Shown here: piece by piece, positions 26,163-33,929 of the stretch
Numbering within the stretch: the first letter of the stretch is position 1
Layout of the letters: each line of letters opens with the position of its first letter
DNA from: an uncultured Lachnoclostridium sp.
GTDB taxonomy: Bacteria; Bacillota; Clostridia; Lachnospirales; Lachnospiraceae
NCBI GenBank assembly: GCA_946499505.1
Contig: CAMMSL010000025.1
Coordinates: 1-33,929 of the forward strand
DNA length: 33,929 nt
Reading direction: 5' to 3'
Made by a program: the position numbers and the translations under genes
Notes under the pieces: generated by a model
Database searches by the model: none
What the model was told of the DNA's origin: nothing
What the model saw: only the letters and a program-made list of their open reading frames with translations

Positions 26163-26393
26163 TTACTCTACTGCTTTTTTGATCTGATCCACCGCATCCT
26201 GTACGGTTACGATCTTCTCAGCCTCGTCATTGTCGATCTCAATATCAAACTCCTCTTCAATCCCCATAATAATCTGGAAAATGTCGAGGGAATCTGCACC
26301 GAGGTCATCCACAAACGTTGTCTCCGGCTTAATCTCCTCTTTCTGAACGTTGAGAACATCCGCAATAATGTCCTGAAGTTTTTCAAATTCCAT
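26163..26393 (-). CDS. acpP: Acyl carrier protein
   Basis: A small acidic carrier (76 aa) of fatty acid synthesis. The phosphopantetheine attachment serine is S35 in DDLGADSLDIFQ. The sequence is four-helix-like and rich in D and E. The ATG at 26393 is chosen because AAGGAGG is eight bases upstream; a TTG two codons earlier is not needed. It lies 18 bp after plsX, an enzyme that uses acyl-ACP as substrate. Confidence 0.97.
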   Translation of the reverse strand: MEFEKLQDIIADVLNVQKEEIKPETTFVDDLGADSLDIFQIIMGIEEEFDIEIDNDEAEKIVTVQDAVDQIKKAVE

Positions 26394-26411
26394 AATCAAA
26401 TCCTCCTTACC

Positions 26412-27443
26412 CTATTCGCTCTCTTTGTTTTCTTCCTGCGTCTCCTGAATAGCTGCTTTTATCTTCTCATTGATCTTCTGCTCTTTAAATGTGACGCACT
26501 GGATAATGGAATTACATACTTCTGTGGAAGTAGAACTTCCATGTGTCTTGACTACGAGTCCCTTTAATCCCAGCAGCGGAGCTCCGCCGTACTCGCTGGC
26601 ATCAAAGTCTTTCAGTGTGGCTTTCAGCGCCGGTTTTACAAGAAGCGCTCCAATCTTGCTGCGAAGACTGGACATCATGCCTTCCTTCACCTTCTTGATC
26701 AGGGCACCGCCTACCCCCTCGTAAAGCTTCAGGATCACATTTCCGACAAATGCTTCGCATACAATTACGTCTACCTTGCCGTACGGAATCTCCCTCGCCT
26801 CAACACTGCCGACAAAATTGATATCTTTGCAGGCTTTCAGGAGCGGGAATGTCTCTTTCACCAGAGCATTTCCCTTCTCTTCCTCTGCACCGATGTTAAC
26901 AATGCCGACGGTAGGATTCTTCTTTCCCATCACGCTTTCCATATAGATGGATCCCATCTTGGCAAACTGTACAAGATGAGACGGACGGGCATCCACATTT
27001 GCGCCGCAGTCAATCAGGAGCGACACTCCTGTCAGTGTCGGAAAAAGAGGTGCAAGGGGAGGTCTCTCCACTCCCTTGATCCTGCCGACAAGCACCTGCC
27101 CTCCTACGAGTACAGCTCCTGTGCTTCCGGCTGAGACAAACGCATCTGCCTCTCCGTTCTTAACCAGCTTCATCGCAACCACTATAGAAGAATCTTTCTT
27201 GCCCCGTATAGCTTTCACCGGCGGCTCTGCGGTCTCAATTATCTCTGTGGCATTGACGATCCTGATCTGATCTTCAGGATAGGTATATTTTGCCAGCTCA
27301 TTTCTGATGACGCCTTCCTGTCCTGTCAGCAGAATCTGAATGTCTTTTCTCTTCTGCACTGCCTCAACCGCACCCTTTACAATCTCTACAGGCGCATTAT
27401 CTCCGCCCATTGCATCGAGTGCAACTCTTGTAATCTCAGACAT
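26412..27443 (-). CDS. plsX: Phosphate acyltransferase PlsX
   Basis: Converts acyl-ACP to acyl-phosphate, the donor used by PlsY. The 343-residue protein begins MSEITRVALDAMGGDNAP, the typical family N-terminus, and contains FVSAGSTGAVL and LIDCGANVDARP. AGGAGG lies seven bases before the ATG at 27443. The frame is open back to 27500 but without a ribosome site. It stands between rpmF and acpP, the usual bacterial arrangement. A terminator-like hairpin in the 110-bp gap after rpmF may limit its expression. Confidence 0.97.
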   Translation of the reverse strand: MSEITRVALDAMGGDNAPVEIVKGAVEAVQKRKDIQILLTGQEGVIRNELAKYTYPEDQIRIVNATEIIETAEPPVKAIRGKKDSSIVVAMKLVKNGEADAFVSAGSTGAVLVGGQVLVGRIKGVERPPLAPLFPTLTGVSLLIDCGANVDARPSHLVQFAKMGSIYMESVMGKKNPTVGIVNIGAEEEKGNALVKETFPLLKACKDINFVGSVEAREIPYGKVDVIVCEAFVGNVILKLYEGVGGALIKKVKEGMMSSLRSKIGALLVKPALKATLKDFDASEYGGAPLLGLKGLVVKTHGSSTSTEVCNSIIQCVTFKEQKINEKIKAAIQETQEENKESE

Positions 27444-27501
27444 TTTCTCTCCTCCTAACACTACTGAAATCATTCTACTGGAAAACATTATAAAAATCAA
27501 T

Positions 27502-27535
27502 AAAAAAAAGACGCAAAACGAAAAGTTTTTACGTC
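27502..27535 (-). terminator. Intrinsic terminator or attenuator between rpmF and plsX
   Basis: On the minus strand GACG-T-AAAAC pairs with GTTTT-G-CGTC, directly followed by TTTTTTT. A TATAAT-like box at 27487-27492 just beyond it may restart transcription for plsX, though no good -35 is seen. Confidence 0.65.
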
Positions 27536-27553
27536 TTTTATATGTGCTTTCGA

Positions 27554-27733
27554 TTAATCAACAGAGATAATCTCACGCTTATTATATGCGCCGCACGCCT
27601 TGCATACACGATGCGGCATCATCAGTTCACCGCATTTGCTGCATTTTACAAGATTCGGAGCACTCATCTTCCAGTTTGCTCTTCTCTTGTCTCTTCTTGC
27701 CTTTGAAGATTTATTCTTTGGACAGATTGACAT
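27554..27733 (-). CDS. rpmF: 50S ribosomal protein L32
   Basis: A 59-residue ribosomal protein beginning MSICPKNKSSKARRDKRRAN, with a zinc ribbon from C31, C34, C44 and C47 (CSKCGE...CKACG). This is the zinc-binding paralog type. TAAGGAGGT precedes the ATG. It follows the DUF177 gene by three bases, the common yceD-rpmF pair in which DUF177 proteins are tied to 23S rRNA work. Confidence 0.97.
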   Translation of the reverse strand: MSICPKNKSSKARRDKRRANWKMSAPNLVKCSKCGELMMPHRVCKACGAYNKREIISVD

Positions 27734-27736
27734 AGG

Positions 27737-28264
27737 TTACACCTCCTTAAAATTCTTAAATAAGTCACGGACAACTGACATTCTAGGATCAAGTCCCGGA
27801 TCTTCACAGTCGCAGGACCCCGTATTCAGATTCCGGCCGCAAACTCTGCACAGACCTTTACAGTCTTCACGGCAGAGCACTTTCTCCGGCCATTCTGACA
27901 AAATCTCGTGAAAAAGCATTTTGTCCACGTCAAGATGATATCCGTCAATAAAGTTTGATTCATCCAGCTCCTCTGTCAGTTCTGCGTCGGAGAGACCTAA
28001 GTCAACATGTCTCGTACAATTCAGTACAAAATCATATCTGACCTCTTCCAGACATCGATCACAGGGAATCAGAACCGTCAGTGCCGTATCGGCATTGATA
28101 AGAAGTTCTTTTCCTTTGATGTGCTCTGCCCGGACGTGAACCGGCTCACTGCTTACGACCGGATACTCTCCGGACTGCAGACAGATCTTATCCATCGTGA
28201 GCGGCACAGTCTCATCCACTGTCTTATGCTGGTCTGACAAAACGTCTGATAGGTTAATTAACAT
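27737..28264 (-). CDS. DUF177 (YceD-like) protein
   Basis: A 175-residue protein of the DUF177/YceD family, linked in other bacteria and plants to 23S rRNA accumulation. The conserved core PCDRCLEEVRYDF and the C-terminal segment with cysteines (CREDCKGLCRVCGRN, then CDCEDPGLDPRMSVVRDL) are present. The cysteines suggest metal binding, which is inference. AGGAG precedes the ATG, and a consensus promoter lies just upstream. It is the first gene of the rpmF-plsX-acpP cluster. Confidence 0.9.
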   Translation of the reverse strand: MLINLSDVLSDQHKTVDETVPLTMDKICLQSGEYPVVSSEPVHVRAEHIKGKELLINADTALTVLIPCDRCLEEVRYDFVLNCTRHVDLGLSDAELTEELDESNFIDGYHLDVDKMLFHEILSEWPEKVLCREDCKGLCRVCGRNLNTGSCDCEDPGLDPRMSVVRDLFKNFKEV

Positions 28265-28292
28265 AGTTAGATCTCCTATTCACACCTAAATC

Positions 28293-28320
28293 ATTATATC
28301 ACGGAAAATGTGTTTGTCAA
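28293..28320 (-). promoter_or_regulatory. Strong sigma-A promoter of the DUF177-rpmF operon
   Basis: On the minus strand a perfect TTGACA (28315-28320) and a perfect TATAAT (28293-28298) are 16 bases apart, 29 bases before the DUF177 start. Confidence 0.85.
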
Positions 28321-28349
28321 CCAGAAAATAACACATTTCTCCACAGAAT

Positions 28350-28373
28350 AAGAGAGGGGAACTCCCCTCTCTT
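28350..28373 (-). terminator. Intrinsic terminator after ackA
   Basis: AAGAGAGGGGA with TCCCCTCTCTT-type 10-bp stem around AACT, followed on the minus strand by a modest T-run (TTATTCT). It ends the pta-ackA transcript. Confidence 0.75.
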
Positions 28374-28395
28374 TATATGCCGGTCAAAATACGGT

Positions 28396-29592
28396 TTATT
28401 TTACAAGTGCCAGTGTCTCTCTTGCGATCGCCAGCTCCTCATTTGTCGGGATTACAAAGACTCTTACCTTTGAGCCCGGTTTTGTAAGCTCTTTCTCAGT
28501 TCCTCTTAAACCTGTGTTGATTTCCTTATCAAAATCAACGCCGAGGTAACCAAGATAGCTGCACACCTGCTCGCGCACATAATCATCATTCTCACCGATT
28601 CCGGCTGTAAATGCGATGCAGTCCACACCGTTCATGGCAGCTGCGTATGCACCGATATATTTTGCCACGCTGTAGGAGAATACATCCATAGCGATCTTTG
28701 CTTTCTTGTCACCTGCATTCATCGCGTCTGTAAGATCACGGAAATCACTGGAAAGTCCGCCGGAAAGTCCGAACACACCTGATTTTTTATTCAGGACTTC
28801 CATTACGCCCTCGATATCAAGATTCTCTTTCTGAGCAATGAACTCCATGATCGCAGGATCAATGCTTCCGGAACGTGTTCCCATTACAACACCTTCAAGC
28901 GGTGTCAGTCCCATGGATGTGTCGACAGACTTGCCGTTCATAACAGCTGTTACACTGGATCCGTTTCCAAGGTGGCACACGATCGTCTTAAGGTCTTCGT
29001 ACGGTCTTCCCATCACTTCAGCTGCTCTCTTGGAAACAAAGCTGTGGCTTGTCCCGTGGAAACCGTAGCGTCTTACTTTATATTTCTCATAGTACTCATA
29101 CGGAAGTCCGTACATGTAAGCCTTCTCCGGCATTGTCTGGTGGAAAGCTGTATCAAATACTCCGACCATCGGTGTGTTCGGCATCAGTTTTTCACATGCC
29201 TCAACTCCGATCAGGTTTGCCGGATTGTGAAGCGGTGCCAGATCATTGCACTCTGCAACAGCCTTTTTCACCTCATCCGTGATCACAACAGATGAAGAGA
29301 ACTTCTCGCCGCCGTGCACCATACGGTGTCCTACTGCGCCAATCTCGTCAAGGCTCTTGACAACACCTGTCTCAGGATTTGTCAGCGCCTCGATCACGAA
29401 CTGGATTGCCTCTGTATGTGTCGGCATCGGTTTATCGGACTTTTCTTTCTCGCCGCCTTCCGGCTGGTAAGTCAGTTTTCCGTCAATCCCGATTCTCTCA
29501 CAGATTCCCTTTGCCAGTACTTCTTCTGACTCCGCGTTAATAAGCTGGAATTTCAAAGAAGAGCTTCCACAGTTGATTACTAATACATTCAT
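28396..29592 (-). CDS. ackA: Acetate kinase
   Basis: Makes ATP and acetate from acetyl phosphate, the energy-yielding end of fermentation. The 398-residue protein begins MNVLVINCGSSSLKFQLI, the ASKHA phosphate loop, and has RRYGFHGTSHSFV, HLGNGSSVTAV and GVVMGTRSGSIDP. GGAGGA lies before the ATG at 29592; the frame is open six codons further but without a site. It follows pta by 91 bp, with no terminator between, so the two act as one operon. Confidence 0.98.
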   Translation of the reverse strand: MNVLVINCGSSSLKFQLINAESEEVLAKGICERIGIDGKLTYQPEGGEKEKSDKPMPTHTEAIQFVIEALTNPETGVVKSLDEIGAVGHRMVHGGEKFSSSVVITDEVKKAVAECNDLAPLHNPANLIGVEACEKLMPNTPMVGVFDTAFHQTMPEKAYMYGLPYEYYEKYKVRRYGFHGTSHSFVSKRAAEVMGRPYEDLKTIVCHLGNGSSVTAVMNGKSVDTSMGLTPLEGVVMGTRSGSIDPAIMEFIAQKENLDIEGVMEVLNKKSGVFGLSGGLSSDFRDLTDAMNAGDKKAKIAMDVFSYSVAKYIGAYAAAMNGVDCIAFTAGIGENDDYVREQVCSYLGYLGVDFDKEINTGLRGTEKELTKPGSKVRVFVIPTNEELAIARETLALVK

Positions 29593-29683
29593 ATTCTTTC
29601 CTCCAAACAACTTATATTTCCACCGGATACATCCGGGGCAATACTGAATTCACCTCATCCGCCCGCCGGCGGGTTATCCTGTT

Positions 29684-30679
29684 TTACTGCGCCTGCGCCT
29701 GAACAGATGTGATTGCAACGACACCTACGATATCTTCTGCGCTGCATCCTCTTGACAGATCGTTGACCGGAGCTGCAATTCCCTGTGTAAGCGGTCCGTA
29801 AGCTTCTGCCTTTCCGAGTCTCTGTACCAGCTTGTAACCAATATTTCCCGCATCCAGATCCGGGAAGATCAGTACGTTGGCATGTCCTGCAACCGGACTG
29901 CCCGGTGCTTTGGAAGCTCCTACTTCCGGCACGATAGCCGCATCAAGCTGAAGTTCTCCGTCCAGTTTCAGCTCCGGAGCAAGTTCCTTGGCAATCTTTG
30001 TAGCTTCTACGACTTTGTCCACATCAGGATGCTTTGCACTTCCCTTTGTCGAATGGGAAAGCATAGCAACGATCGGCTCATGTCCGGTCAGCGTGCGGAA
30101 TGATTCAGCGGAAGAAATTGCAATATTTGCAAGTTTCTCCGGATCCGGATTCTGCTCAAGCCCCGCATCACCGAAAATGAATGTTCCGTTGTCGCCCATA
30201 TCACAGTCAGGTACTACCATAAGGAAGAAAGCGGATACAAGCTTTGTTCCCGGCTTTGTCTTCAGGATCTGAAGGCACGGGCGCAGCGTATCTGCTGTAG
30301 AATGGCATGCTCCGGATACCATACCGTCTGCATCGCCCATTTTCACCATCATAACACCATAGTACAGATAGTTGTTCAGAAGAAGTTCTCTTGCCTGCTC
30401 TTCTGTCATGCCTTTTTTCTGTCTGAGCTCTACCAGCTTCGCAATATAAGCCTCTGTCTTGTCATTCGTTGCCGGATCCACGATCGCCGCACCTGAAATA
30501 TCATATGTACCTTTATTTTTCTCAATCTCTTCTTTGCTGCCGACAAGGATCAGTTTTGCGATCCCCTCTTTTAAAACTGTCTCAGCAGCTTTATAAGTTC
30601 TTTCGTCCTCTGTCTCAGGCAGGACGATCGTCTTTATATCTGCTTTTGCCCTTGCCTTGATCTCATCAATAAATCCCAT
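29684..30679 (-). CDS. pta: Phosphate acetyltransferase
   Basis: Converts acetyl-CoA to acetyl phosphate for AckA. The 331-residue protein is the short, catalytic-domain-only class. Signatures include VLPETEDERTYKAAE, GMVSGACHSTADTLRP, DGELQLDAAIVPEVG and LIFPDLDAGNIGYKLVQRLG. AGGTGG precedes the ATG at 30679. The promoter lies 40 bases upstream of that start. Confidence 0.98.
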   Translation of the reverse strand: MGFIDEIKARAKADIKTIVLPETEDERTYKAAETVLKEGIAKLILVGSKEEIEKNKGTYDISGAAIVDPATNDKTEAYIAKLVELRQKKGMTEEQARELLLNNYLYYGVMMVKMGDADGMVSGACHSTADTLRPCLQILKTKPGTKLVSAFFLMVVPDCDMGDNGTFIFGDAGLEQNPDPEKLANIAISSAESFRTLTGHEPIVAMLSHSTKGSAKHPDVDKVVEATKIAKELAPELKLDGELQLDAAIVPEVGASKAPGSPVAGHANVLIFPDLDAGNIGYKLVQRLGKAEAYGPLTQGIAAPVNDLSRGCSAEDIVGVVAITSVQAQAQ

Positions 30680-30718
30680 ATTTAATGTGCCACCTTTCAT
30701 TTTTAATCACATAGATTT

Positions 30719-30747
30719 ATTATAAAGCAAATTAATTTTGTATACAA
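30719..30747 (-). promoter_or_regulatory. Sigma-A promoter of the pta-ackA operon
   Basis: On the minus strand TTGTAT (30742-30747) and a perfect TATAAT (30719-30724) are 17 bases apart. The rest of the 30701-30882 gap is AT-rich, with no gene and no clear terminator for mgtE. Confidence 0.72.
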
Positions 30748-30882
30748 GGGATTCCTTCGTATTTTATCGGCATTTTATGTGCATTTTTGAGTACAATTCC
30801 TCCTTGACGGTTCACCCTTTTATATGTTTGTTACAAAAATAACGATCTTCTCCTGACCTGTCATATCTCGTGCCATGCGGCA

Positions 30883-32247
30883 TTACAGCCCGAAAAATAC
30901 CGTTACAATATTAAAGTACACAAGAATGGTACAGGTATCTAATATCGTAGTGATCAGAGGCGCCGCCATAATTGCCGGATCAAGTCCAATCTTCTTTGCC
31001 ACCAGCGGCAGCACGCATCCGATACACTTTGCCATGATGACAACTGCGATCATCGTGATCCCCAGCGCCAGTGCCAGCATGATATTCCAGTCATACATCA
31101 GGCAGATACGGATGCCGTTTACGATCGCCAGCAGGGATCCCACGATCAGCGCTACGCGGATTTCCTTAAAAATAACCCTGAAAATATCTTTAAATTCAAT
31201 CTCTCCCACTGCCAGGCCGCGGATCATCAAGGTAGATATCTGTGAGCCGCAGTTACCGCCCGTACCCATGAGCATCGGAATAAACGTAATAAGTACAGGC
31301 ATCACCGCCATTGCATTTTCATAGTATCCGAGTATCTCTCCCGAGACAGTTGACGAGAGCATCATGATCATCAGCCAGGGAGTCCTGTTCTTCGCCTGCT
31401 GGAACACAGAACTCTCAAAGTAAGAGTCGTCGTCAGGGCTGACACCGGCCATCATACTCATATCTTCCGTGGTCTCATCCTGCAGGACCAGCATCGCATC
31501 GTCAACCGTTACAATTCCCACGAGACAGTCCTCGTGATCAATGATCGGAATCGCCACAAGGCCGTATTTATTGATCATATTCGCTACATGTTCCTGATCA
31601 TCCAGCGTGCGCGCATAGAGTACATTCTCATCCATGATTTCCTCTATCTTACGTGATTCACCAGCCGTGAGCAAATCTTTTACATCCACCATACCGATCA
31701 GTTTCTTTTTTTCTGTCACATAACATGTATAGATCGTCTCCTTGTTGATGCCGACCTGTCGGATTTTCAGAATTGCATCCGCCACAGTCATCTCTTTGCG
31801 AAGGCTGATATACTCAATATTCATGATACTGCCGGCACTGTCCTCAGGATACTGAAGAAGGGCATTGATCTTCTGCCTCGTATCTTCATCTGTCACCATC
31901 AGGAGACGGTCTACAACGTTGGCCGGCATTTCCTCCAGGACATCTACCGTATCATCAACATACATCTCGTCCATGACTTCTTCCAGCTCCGAATCCGTCA
32001 GTGCATTGATCAGATCCTCACGCATGTCGCTGTTCATATCCGTAAATACTTCCGCCGCCTCTTCCTTCGCCAGTAGCCGGAACACAAGTGTCCGCTGCTT
32101 TTTATCTAATTCCTCGAATGCATCAACAATATCCACAGGATGCATGGATTCCAGCTCTTCTTTCAATTGTTTAAAATCATGTCTATCAAGCAGATCAGCC
32201 ATGCGCTCTGCATCCATCCTGAAATCTTTTCCGAACTCTTTTTCCAT
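30883..32247 (-). CDS. mgtE: Magnesium transporter MgtE
   Basis: A 454-residue membrane magnesium channel. In order: an N-terminal superhelical domain (about 10-130, with LEEMPANVVDRLL), two CBS domains (about 135-255), and a C-terminal membrane domain of about five helices with the family signature GTGGNCGSQISTLMIRGLAVGEI and the closing GLDPAIMAAPLITTILDTC. The ATG at 32247 has AAAGGGTG upstream; the frame is open 20 codons further but overlaps the promoter. The leader is too short for a magnesium riboswitch. It is divergent from tmcAL. Confidence 0.96.
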   Translation of the reverse strand: MEKEFGKDFRMDAERMADLLDRHDFKQLKEELESMHPVDIVDAFEELDKKQRTLVFRLLAKEEAAEVFTDMNSDMREDLINALTDSELEEVMDEMYVDDTVDVLEEMPANVVDRLLMVTDEDTRQKINALLQYPEDSAGSIMNIEYISLRKEMTVADAILKIRQVGINKETIYTCYVTEKKKLIGMVDVKDLLTAGESRKIEEIMDENVLYARTLDDQEHVANMINKYGLVAIPIIDHEDCLVGIVTVDDAMLVLQDETTEDMSMMAGVSPDDDSYFESSVFQQAKNRTPWLMIMMLSSTVSGEILGYYENAMAVMPVLITFIPMLMGTGGNCGSQISTLMIRGLAVGEIEFKDIFRVIFKEIRVALIVGSLLAIVNGIRICLMYDWNIMLALALGITMIAVVIMAKCIGCVLPLVAKKIGLDPAIMAAPLITTILDTCTILVYFNIVTVFFGL

Positions 32248-32273
32248 GCAATCACCCTTTTCACAGTTTTCGT

Positions 32274-32302
32274 AATATAATCGATTTTTTCCTCTATGTG
32301 AA
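32274..32302 (-). promoter_or_regulatory. Sigma-A promoter for mgtE
   Basis: On the minus strand TTCACA (32297-32302) and TATATT (32274-32279) are 17 bases apart, about 27 bases before the chosen mgtE start. Confidence 0.6.
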
Positions 32303-32317
32303 GCCATCTTTTTATAG

Positions 32318-32323
32318 TATAAT
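32318..32323 (+). promoter_or_regulatory. -10 box for tmcAL
   Basis: A perfect TATAAT, 32 bases before the tmcAL ATG, with a weak -35. It lies back to back with the mgtE promoter. Confidence 0.55.
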
Positions 32324-32354
32324 ATGGTAGAAATTGATATACAAGGAGATTCTT

Positions 32355-33644
32355 ATGAAAATTGTCGGACTGATCACTGAATATAATCCTTTCCACAACG
32401 GTCACCTCCATCATATAAAGGAGGCCCTGCGCATCACCGGCGCGGACACCGCTGTTGTAGTCATGAGCGGGGATTATGTACAAAGGGGTATGCCTGCTAT
32501 CATGCCAAAGAGGCTGCGCGCCGAGATGGCCTTAAAATGCGGTGCAGCGGCTGTATTCGAGCTTCCTGTCTGCTACGCATCCGGGAGTGCGGAATATTTT
32601 GCAACAGGCGCCGTCTCACTTCTAAACAGCCTAGGAATCGTGGACTGTCTCTGTTTTGGAAGCGAATGCAACAATATTGATGCTCTCAGTCGGATCGCCG
32701 ACATTCTTCTGGCTGAGCCTGCGAGGTACCGCCATCTTCTGAAAAATCACTTAAAAAACGGCCAGTCCTATCCCGCAGCACGCATGCATGCTGTCTCAGA
32801 ATATCTGGACACGTCTTCCTACGTTTCGGTACTTAACGATCCGAACAACATCCTCGGAATCGAATATCTGAAAGCGCTGAAAAAACTCGACAGTCCGATC
32901 CGGCCTTATACGATCAGAAGAGCCGGATCCCATTATCATGACCGGGAGCTCTCCCACGAGCACCTGAGTTCTGCATCTGCCATCCGATCTCTTTTAGCCT
33001 ACTCCGGATCCGCACTGCAGACAGACCTCTCTGGCGGCACTTTTGAAGACTCATCCTTTTCTGGTATCTTAAATGAACTGGAGGAACAAGTTCCTTCCTG
33101 CTGTCTGGAACTGTTAAAAGACTATCACAGGATCTCGTATCCGGTGTACCAGAATGATTTTTCGCTCATCTTGAAATACAAGCTGCTAAATAAACAGCCG
33201 GAAAGCCTGGTCCGCTACATGGATGTATCAGAAGAACTTGCCAACCGGATCTGCGGACAGCTTGATAATTTTTTTAACTATAAACAGTTCTGCGAGCTCC
33301 TGAAAACAAGAGAGACCACACAGACCCGTATCAATCGGGCTCTCCTTCATATTATGCTGGGGATCAAAAAGGAGGATGTCTCAGAATATATAAACAGCGG
33401 ATATCACAGTTACGCCCGCCTGCTCGGCGTCAGAAAAGACAAGCAGAAAATATTGGCTCATATAGCAAAAAAAAGCTCATTGACATTGCTCACGCGCCTC
33501 GCAGACAGCGACGATCTTCCCGCCGTCGGCAGAAAAATGCTCCGGAATGATATCCTCGCATCCAACCTGTATACTTCCGTGGTGACAAATAAATATAAGA
33601 CAGCATATCAGAATGAATATAAGCAGAGAATCCTCAAAATATAA
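32355..33644 (+). CDS. tmcAL: tRNA(Met) cytidine acetate ligase (nucleotidyltransferase fold)
   Basis: Makes N4-acetylcytidine at the wobble base of elongator tRNA-Met, using acetate and ATP. The 429-residue protein opens MKIVGLITEYNPFHNGHLHH with the HxGH nucleotidyl-transfer motif, followed by MSGDYVQRGMPA; both are near-invariant in this family. AAGGAG precedes the ATG at 32355 with ideal spacing, whereas the upstream in-frame codon at 32334 has none. The acetate used may come from the adjacent pta-ackA pathway; that link is only positional. Its TAA stop is directly followed by element E5. Confidence 0.95.
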   Translation: MKIVGLITEYNPFHNGHLHHIKEALRITGADTAVVVMSGDYVQRGMPAIMPKRLRAEMALKCGAAAVFELPVCYASGSAEYFATGAVSLLNSLGIVDCLCFGSECNNIDALSRIADILLAEPARYRHLLKNHLKNGQSYPAARMHAVSEYLDTSSYVSVLNDPNNILGIEYLKALKKLDSPIRPYTIRRAGSHYHDRELSHEHLSSASAIRSLLAYSGSALQTDLSGGTFEDSSFSGILNELEEQVPSCCLELLKDYHRISYPVYQNDFSLILKYKLLNKQPESLVRYMDVSEELANRICGQLDNFFNYKQFCELLKTRETTQTRINRALLHIMLGIKKEDVSEYINSGYHSYARLLGVRKDKQKILAHIAKKSSLTLLTRLADSDDLPAVGRKMLRNDILASNLYTSVVTNKYKTAYQNEYKQRILKI

Positions 33645-33929
33645 AATTCGTATTTGTCGGACTGAATAACGATTGGAATAAGGTCCGAAAACAGACGGAG
33701 ATGAGGCACTGAAATACTTTATTGAGATGATCGGCATGTGCTTCAGGCTCCGCTCCGTAATTCGGGAAAAATTAAAGGCTCCGAAAGCTGATTAAAGGCA
33801 AAGCCAGAAAATGGGGAACTCGTCTTCGACTCAGACACCCCATTTTCTGGCTTAACATCATCTTCCGAAGCCTTAACTTTTTCCATTGAATTACTTCGAA
33901 GTCGCCTTCCTCACATACCAGTCATCTCT
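33645..33929 (+). repeat. Long-hairpin element E5 (cut by window edge)
   Basis: A close copy of E2 in the same orientation, starting at the base after the tmcAL stop (AAATTCGTATTTGTCGGA). The loop block AACTCGTCTTCGACTCAGAC is identical to E2. Several arm changes are compensated: GCCAGAAAATGGGG pairs perfectly with CCCCATTTTCTGGC, where E2 has GCCTGAAAATGGG and CCCATTTTAAGGC. The visible part covers the 5' arm, tip and most of the 3' arm (to CATACCAGTCATCTC). The last 70 or so bases expected from E2 lie beyond the window. Confidence 0.85.

Noticed and set aside
27443..27500. Upstream starts for plsX, DUF512, pheA, pyrI, ackA, pta, mgtE and tmcAL
   Set aside because: The longer frames lack a ribosome site, do not match family N-termini, and in several cases overlap the promoter -10 box.
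32248..32354. Magnesium riboswitch before mgtE
   Set aside because: The leader between promoter and start is under 30 bases, too short for an M-box, and no such motif is present.

Overview
The window is a gene-dense core-chromosome segment of a low-to-mid GC, spore-forming Gram-positive bacterium, most likely a gut Lachnospiraceae (Clostridia). The evidence is spoIVA behind a sigma-E-type promoter, strong AGGAGG ribosome sites, the clostridial order pta-ackA-DUF177-rpmF-plsX-acpP-rnc-smc-ftsY, a pyrB-pyrI pair, and DUF512, DUF815 and DUF1653 proteins. I see no phage, insertion sequence, CRISPR array, tRNA or rRNA.

Layout. Positions 1-2584 (minus): a DUF815 ATPase behind pheA. Positions 2655-4779 (plus): a nitroreductase, then pyrB and pyrI. 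Positions 4780-5606: an 827-bp gene-free stretch filled mostly by two long-hairpin elements. Positions 5607-10981 (minus): purine nucleoside phosphorylase and an MTA/SAH-deaminase-like amidohydrolase; a MogA-like protein and a metallo-hydrolase; RNase HI; RNase P RNA; and DAHP synthase. Positions 10982-11797: a second gene-free stretch with the punA promoter and two more long hairpins. Positions 11798-17710 (minus): DUF512, der, plsY, gpsA, spoIVA. Positions 17795-19051 (plus): a long PRPP synthetase. Positions 19101-32247 (minus): pta-ackA, the DUF177-rpmF-plsX-acpP lipid/ribosome cluster, rnc-smc-ftsY, ilvA and a DUF1653 protein, with mgtE last. From 32318 (plus): tmcAL, followed by another hairpin element that runs off the window.

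Functions group as aromatic amino acid synthesis (pheA, aroF), pyrimidine and purine metabolism with PRPP supply (pyrBI, prs, punA, mtaD), phospholipid and fatty acid synthesis (plsX, acpP, plsY, gpsA), acetate fermentation (pta-ackA), ribosome, RNA and tRNA work (der, rnc, rnpB, rpmF, tmcAL), SRP and chromosome handling (ftsY, smc) and spore coat assembly (spoIVA).

The unexplained feature is a family of interspersed elements about 355 bp long, each able to fold into one very long interrupted hairpin. Three whole and two edge-truncated copies are visible. Each begins at or within a few bases of a stop codon and points the same way as the gene it follows. Their arms differ greatly in sequence yet stay paired, while the tip loop and TTAAC-type internal-loop motifs are kept. 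That pattern suggests selection on a folded RNA or single-stranded DNA. I cannot name this family.
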